From assembly GCA_963969345.1 (NCBI GenBank), contig OZ017770.1, positions 11,309,814-11,373,813 of the forward strand: a stretch of 64,000 nucleotides of DNA, written 5' to 3'. Position numbers and translations under genes: made by a program. Positions within the stretch are counted from its first letter, which is position 1, and the number at the start of each line of letters is the position of its first letter. Source of the stretch: Turbatrix aceti. Its lineage: Eukaryota > Nematoda > Chromadorea > Rhabditida > Panagrolaimidae. The notes under the pieces are model-generated. The model saw only the letters and a program-made list of their open reading frames with translations. It did no database searches and was not told where the DNA came from. Below, piece by piece: positions 58,750 to 64,000 of this stretch.

Positions 58750-59745
58750 CCATACCAGTGTCTTTAATATCGCCCAGTTTCGGACACATTGGATCAAAAT
58801 TAAATTTTTGGTATATTGATTTGTAAGATGTGCATGTTCAAATCTTTAAAGGCAAGACGCTCAACCTCAAATTTTGCTAGGATATAAGCGACTTATGGAC
58901 TTTTTATCCCGTAAACGAAATTTCCTAGGTGTGTATCATTGTTTAGAAGCGATACTCTTGATTCACGGTAGAACAATAGTCGGTTGACTCTGTTTTCCTA
59001 AGCACAATGCCCGTAAGCGTTGTATAATTTTTAGTGCTCTCAATATTGGTTTTAAAAAGGCTATGTTGATATCAAAAAATGTTAACAGAGTTTACAAGAG
59101 GGTTGAATTTTCATCTGCGTTAACCCCAACATTGGGATTTTTTAAACAGGTGTTGCATGGTCAAAATTTGGCATTGAATATACGGTATTTTCATTTTAAA
59201 ATGGCGATCGTACTAAATGACAGCAATACAAAACGTAATTACCGTCAACTAGGCAGTTCACGAAATTTCTCGGTTTAGCTCAATATTTCGACGTTGAGGT
59301 CTATCTGTGAATCATATTGGTCATTAGTATTTTTTGGGGAATCAATTTTGTTCTTAGTAAATCGTTATCCCTGATGTAAAGCAACATGTAGGCAATCTTT
59401 TAAAGCCACGGGACTTGCTTTTACAACTCAATTTTACAACCAATATTGAGACCACCAAAAATTAGACAACTCCTACAGGCACTGTCCTTTAAAAAACATG
59501 GTCAGCCGAAGTTTGTTCTACCGTGAATCAGGAAGTATCGCTTCCAAACAATGATACACCTAGGAAATTTTATTTACGGGATAGAAAGTCCATAGATCGC
59601 CTATATCCTAACAAAATTTAAGGTTGAGCGTCTTGCCTTTAAAGATGTGAACACGCACATCTTACAAATCGATATGCCAAAAATTTGTTTTTGATCCAAT
59701 GTGTCCGAAACTTGGCGATATTAAAGACAGGTATAGGTTAGTGCT
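58750..59745. mobile_element. Large inverted repeat (foldback) next to the telomere
   Basis: Left arm about 58750-58995 and right arm about 59500-59745, roughly 240 bp each, imperfect (about 90% by eye), with about 500 bp between. Shared words include TCTTTAATATCGCC, TTTCGGACACATTGGATC, AAGGCAAGACGCTCAACC and GATTCACGGTAGAACAA with their complements. No transposase is inside; the spacer's 71-aa ORF at 59063 is not recognised. Confidence 0.75.
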
Positions 59746-60174
59746 CTACAACAAGACGTTTTGGAACCCATGATTTTTGTTGTTTTTGGCTGGCTGCATT
59801 AGGCGGCGATACAGAAGCCAAAACAAAACTAAAACTTTTTTGATTTAGGCTGCGCGTCAATGTAAAGGTCTTTTTATTTTCACCGTTGCCCTAAAATCTT
59901 GCGCACTAATATCCCTGCAATTTCATTTGATTCATAAACCTCTATTGTTGTCAAAAAATTCAAACACCCCACTTACTTATCATTTCTGAACAGGTAGGGC
60001 CATCGGCATTATGGATTTTGGGTTCAGAATTAAACAGAAAAAGTCCGAAACGGCATTGGTGATGTCATGGCACCTCACTAGATTTATTAGCACCCCTTCA
60101 TTGCAATACGGGGATTTTTACAGAATTTACCAAAGCGCGCGGGACAAAAAACCAAAAACAGAGATAAACAAATG
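59746..60174. other. Sequence between foldback element and telomere
   Basis: About 430 bp of apparently unique sequence reaching the first telomeric unit. No gene or repeat was identified. Confidence 0.5.
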
Positions 60175-63100
60175 TTAAGGCTTAGGCTTAGGCTTAGGCT
60201 TAGGCTTAGGCTTAGGCTTAGGCTTAGGCTTAGGCTTAGGCTTAGGCTTAGGCTTAGGCTTAGGCTTAGGCTTAGGCTTAGGCTTAGGCTTAGGCTTAGG
60301 CTTAGGCTTAGGCTTAGGCTTAGGCTTAGGCTTAGGCTTAGGCTTAGGCTTAGGCTTAGGCTTAGGCTTAGGCTTAGGCTTAGGCTTAGGCTTAGGCTTA
60401 GGCTTAGGCTTAGGCTTAGGCTTAGGCTTAGGCTTAGGCTTAGGCTTAGGCTTAGGCTTAGGCTTAGGCTTAGGCTTAGGCTTAGGCTTAGGCTTAGGCT
60501 TAGGCTTAGGCTTAGGCTTAGGCTTAGGCTTAGGCTTAGGCTTAGGCTTAGGCTTAGGCTTAGGCTTAGGCTTAGGCTTAGGCTTAGGCTTAGGCTTAGG
60601 CTTAGGCTTAGGCTTAGGCTTAGGCTTAGGCTTAGGCTTAGGCTTAGGCTTAGGCTTAGGCTTAGGCTTAGGCTTAGGCTTAGGCTTAGGCTTAGGCTTA
60701 GGCTTAGGCTTAGGCTTAGGCTTAGGCTTAGGCTTAGGCTTAGGCTTAGGCTTAGGCTTAGGCTTAGGCTTAGGCTTAGGCTTAGGCTTAGGCTTAGGCT
60801 TAGGCTTAGGCTTAGGCTTAGGCTTAGGCTTAGGCTTAGGCTTAGGCTTAGGCTTAGGCTTAGGCTTAGGCTTAGGCTTAGGCTTAGGCTTAGGCTTAGG
60901 CTTAGGCTTAGGCTTAGGCTTAGGCTTAGGCTTAGGCTTAGGCTTAGGCTTAGGCTTAGGCTTAGGCTTAGGCTTAGGCTTAGGCTTAGGCTTAGGCTTA
61001 GGCTTAGGCTTAGGCTTAGGCTTAGGCTTAGGCTTAGGCTTAGGCTTAGGCTTAGGCTTAGGCTTAGGCTTAGGCTTAGGCTTAGGCTTAGGCTTAGGCT
61101 TAGGCTTAGGCTTAGGCTTAGGCTTAGGCTTAGGCTTAGGCTTAGGCTTAGGCTTAGGCTTAGGCTTAGGCTTAGGCTTAGGCTTAGGCTTAGGCTTAGG
61201 CTTAGGCTTAGGCTTAGGCTTAGGCTTAGGCTTAGGCTTAGGCTTAGGCTTAGGCTTAGGCTTAGGCTTAGGCTTAGGCTTAGGCTTAGGCTTAGGCTTA
61301 GGCTTAGGCTTAGGCTTAGGCTTAGGCTTAGGCTTAGGCTTAGGCTTAGGCTTAGGCTTAGGCTTAGGCTTAGGCTTAGGCTTAGGCTTAGGCTTAGGCT
61401 TAGGCTTAGGCTTAGGCTTAGGCTTAGGCTTAGGCTTAGGCTTAGGCTTAGGCTTAGGCTTAGGCTTAGGCTTAGGCTTAGGCTTAGGCTTAGGCTTAGG
61501 CTTAGGCTTAGGCTTAGGCTTAGGCTTAGGCTTAGGCTTAGGCTTAGGCTTAGGCTTAGGCTTAGGCTTAGGCTTAGGCTTAGGCTTAGGCTTAGGCTTA
61601 GGCTTAGGCTTAGGCTTAGGCTTAGGCTTAGGCTTAGGCTTAGGCTTAGGCTTAGGCTTAGGCTTAGGCTTAGGCTTAGGCTTAGGCTTAGGCTTAGGCT
61701 TAGGCTTAGGCTTAGGCTTAGGCTTAGGCTTAGGCTTAGGCTTAGGCTTAGGCTTAGGCTTAGGCTTAGGCTTAGGCTTAGGCTTAGGCTTAGGCTTAGG
61801 CTTAGGCTTAGGCTTAGGCTTAGGCTTAGGCTTAGGCTTAGGCTTAGGCTTAGGCTTAGGCTTAGGCTTAGGCTTAGGCTTAGGCTTAGGCTTAGGCTTA
61901 GGCTTAGGCTTAGGCTTAGGCTTAGGCTTAGGCTTAGGCTTAGGCTTAGGCTTAGGCTTAGGCTTAGGCTTAGGCTTAGGCTTAGGCTTAGGCTTAGGCT
62001 TAGGCTTAGGCTTAGGCTTAGGCTTAGGCTTAGGCTTAGGCTTAGGCTTAGGCTTAGGCTTAGGCTTAGGCTTAGGCTTAGGCTTAGGCTTAGGCTTAGG
62101 CTTAGGCTTAGGCTTAGGCTTAGGCTTAGGCTTAGGCTTAGGCTTAGGCTTAGGCTTAGGCTTAGGCTTAGGCTTAGGCTTAGGCTTAGGCTTAGGCTTA
62201 GGCTTAGGCTTAGGCTTAGGCTTAGGCTTAGGCTTAGGCTTAGGCTTAGGCTTAGGCTTAGGCTTAGGCTTAGGCTTAGGCTTAGGCTTAGGCTTAGGCT
62301 TAGGCTTAGGCTTAGGCTTAGGCTTAGGCTTAGGCTTAGGCTTAGGCTTAGGCTTAGGCTTAGGCTTAGGCTTAGGCTTAGGCTTAGGCTTAGGCTTAGG
62401 CTTAGGCTTAGGCTTAGGCTTAGGCTTAGGCTTAGGCTTAGGCTTAGGCTTAGGCTTAGGCTTAGGCTTAGGCTTAGGCTTAGGCTTAGGCTTAGGCTTA
62501 GGCTTAGGCTTAGGCTTAGGCTTAGGCTTAGGCTTAGGCTTAGGCTTAGGCTTAGGCTTAGGCTTAGGCTTAGGCTTAGGCTTAGGCTTAGGCTTAGGCT
62601 TAGGCTTAGGCTTAGGCTTAGGCTTAGGCTTAGGCTTAGGCTTAGGCTTAGGCTTAGGCTTAGGCTTAGGCTTAGGCTTAGGCTTAGGCTTAGGCTTAGG
62701 CTTAGGCTTAGGCTTAGGCTTAGGCTTAGGCTTAGGCTTAGGCTTAGGCTTAGGCTTAGGCTTAGGCTTAGGCTTAGGCTTAGGCTTAGGCTTAGGCTTA
62801 GGCTTAGGCTTAGGCTTAGGCTTAGGCTTAGGCTTAGGCTTAGGCTTAGGCTTAGGCTTAGGCTTAGGCTTAGGCTTAGGCTTAGGCTTAGGCTTAGGCT
62901 TAGGCTTAGGCTTAGGCTTAGGCTTAGGCTTAGGCTTAGGCTTAGGCTTAGGCTTAGGCTTAGGCTTAGGCTTAGGCTTAGGCTTAGGCTTAGGCTTAGG
63001 CTTAGGCTTAGGCTTAGGCTTAGGCTTAGGCTTAGGCTTAGGCTTAGGCTTAGGCTTAGGCTTAGGCTTAGGCTTAGGCTTAGGCTTAGGCTTAGGCTTA

Positions 63101-64000
63101 GGCTTAGGCTTAGGCTTAGGCTTAGGCTTAGGCTTAGGCTTAGGCTTAGGCTTAGGCTTAGGCTTAGGCTTAGGCTTAGGCTTAGGCTTAGGCTTAGGCT
63201 TAGGCTTAGGCTTAGGCTTAGGCTTAGGCTTAGGCTTAGGCTTAGGCTTAGGCTTAGGCTTAGGCTTAGGCTTAGGCTTAGGCTTAGGCTTAGGCTTAGG
63301 CTTAGGCTTAGGCTTAGGCTTAGGCTTAGGCTTAGGCTTAGGCTTAGGCTTAGGCTTAGGCTTAGGCTTAGGCTTAGGCTTAGGCTTAGGCTTAGGCTTA
63401 GGCTTAGGCTTAGGCTTAGGCTTAGGCTTAGGCTTAGGCTTAGGCTTAGGCTTAGGCTTAGGCTTAGGCTTAGGCTTAGGCTTAGGCTTAGGCTTAGGCT
63501 TAGGCTTAGGCTTAGGCTTAGGCTTAGGCTTAGGCTTAGGCTTAGGCTTAGGCTTAGGCTTAGGCTTAGGCTTAGGCTTAGGCTTAGGCTTAGGCTTAGG
63601 CTTAGGCTTAGGCTTAGGCTTAGGCTTAGGCTTAGGCTTAGGCTTAGGCTTAGGCTTAGGCTTAGGCTTAGGCTTAGGCTTAGGCTTAGGCTTAGGCTTA
63701 GGCTTAGGCTTAGGCTTAGGCTTAGGCTTAGGCTTAGGCTTAGGCTTAGGCTTAGGCTTAGGCTTAGGCTTAGGCTTAGGCTTAGGCTTAGGCTTAGGCT
63801 TAGGCTTAGGCTTAGGCTTAGGCTTAGGCTTAGGCTTAGGCTTAGGCTGTAGGCTTAGGCTTAGGCTTAGGCTTAGGCTTAGGCTTAGGCTTAGGCTTAG
63901 GCTTAGGCTTAGGCTTAGGCTTAGGCTTAGGCTTAGGCTTAGGCTTAGGCTTAGGCTTAGGCTTAGGCTTAGGCTTAGGCTTAGGCTTAGGCTTAGGCTT
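60175..64000 (+). repeat. Telomere, (TTAGGC)n
   Basis: Terminal array of about 3.8 kb, roughly 637 units of TTAGGC, the nematode telomere repeat, with the G-rich strand 5'->3' toward the window end. The first unit is TTAAGGC (60175-60181). One internal irregular unit, TGTAGGC, occurs at 63848-63854 and shifts the register by one base. Otherwise the array appears perfect. The 1,226-codon Leu-Arg frame across it is an artefact of a hexamer lacking stops in that phase. Confidence 0.98.

Noticed and set aside
60172..63852. 1,226-codon open frame of alternating Leu-Arg
   Set aside because: It is the TTAGGC telomere read in a phase that has no stop codon; other phases are open too. It is not a gene.
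1..64000. tRNA, rRNA or CRISPR features
   Set aside because: No convincing B-box/cloverleaf, rRNA core or spaced direct-repeat array was seen by eye; a covariance-model scan would be needed to exclude small RNA genes.

Overview
The window is the right-hand end of a nematode chromosome. It ends in about 3.8 kb of uninterrupted TTAGGC, the nematode telomere repeat, with the G-rich strand running 5'->3' outwards as a true right telomere should. The genes fit this: introns are mostly 41-60 nt, acceptors are TTTTTAG/TTTCAG, and many start codons sit 4-32 nt after an acceptor with no usable upstream coding exon, as expected for spliced-leader trans-splicing. I cannot name the species. All gene models were assembled by hand from splice signals, reading phase and family similarity; each closes in frame across all exons.

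Gene-rich part (about 1.4-40 kb), left to right: full-length ABCA-type lipid transporter (+); UCP4-type mitochondrial carrier (-), convergent with it; eIF4E-transporter/4E-T (+); cytidine deaminase (-); mitochondrial methylmalonyl-CoA mutase (-); PTIP/PAXIP1-like BRCT protein (-); Abl interactor ABI (-); membrane-anchored histidine acid phosphatase (+), divergent from ABI with a 183-bp shared upstream region; site-2 protease MBTPS2 (+); SLC35A-type nucleotide-sugar transporter (+); a possible 62-aa membrane protein (+); and TMEM132 (+). They are ordinary housekeeping and cell-biology genes with no common pathway. The phosphatase/S2P and small-ORF/TMEM132 pairs have short same-strand gaps that could be operonic.

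Subtelomere (about 40.6-60.2 kb): the character changes abruptly. It holds an interleaved repeat block (units A, B and C, 41.2-48.4 kb), TACGTA-rich sequence, a 175-bp tandem array, foldback elements, a two-exon gene fragment with a hAT-type TTF zinc finger, a 0.94-kb segment duplicated at over 99% identity by eye and embedded in GCATTTTT-rich sequence, and a roughly 1-kb inverted repeat. E2F-like TTCCCGCCAAAA/TTTTGGCGGGAA sites recur in otherwise unrelated subtelomeric repeats.

Telomere (60,175-64,000): TTAGGC array with two irregular units seen, TTAAGGC at the inner edge and TGTAGGC near 63,848.

No CRISPR array, rRNA or convincing tRNA was seen. The most unusual material is the subtelomeric repeat architecture, a family of short elements with self-complementary simple-sequence interiors, and details of individual proteins: the duplicated 4E-T tail, the Met-variant eIF4E-binding motif, and a PTIP without its N-terminal BRCT pair.
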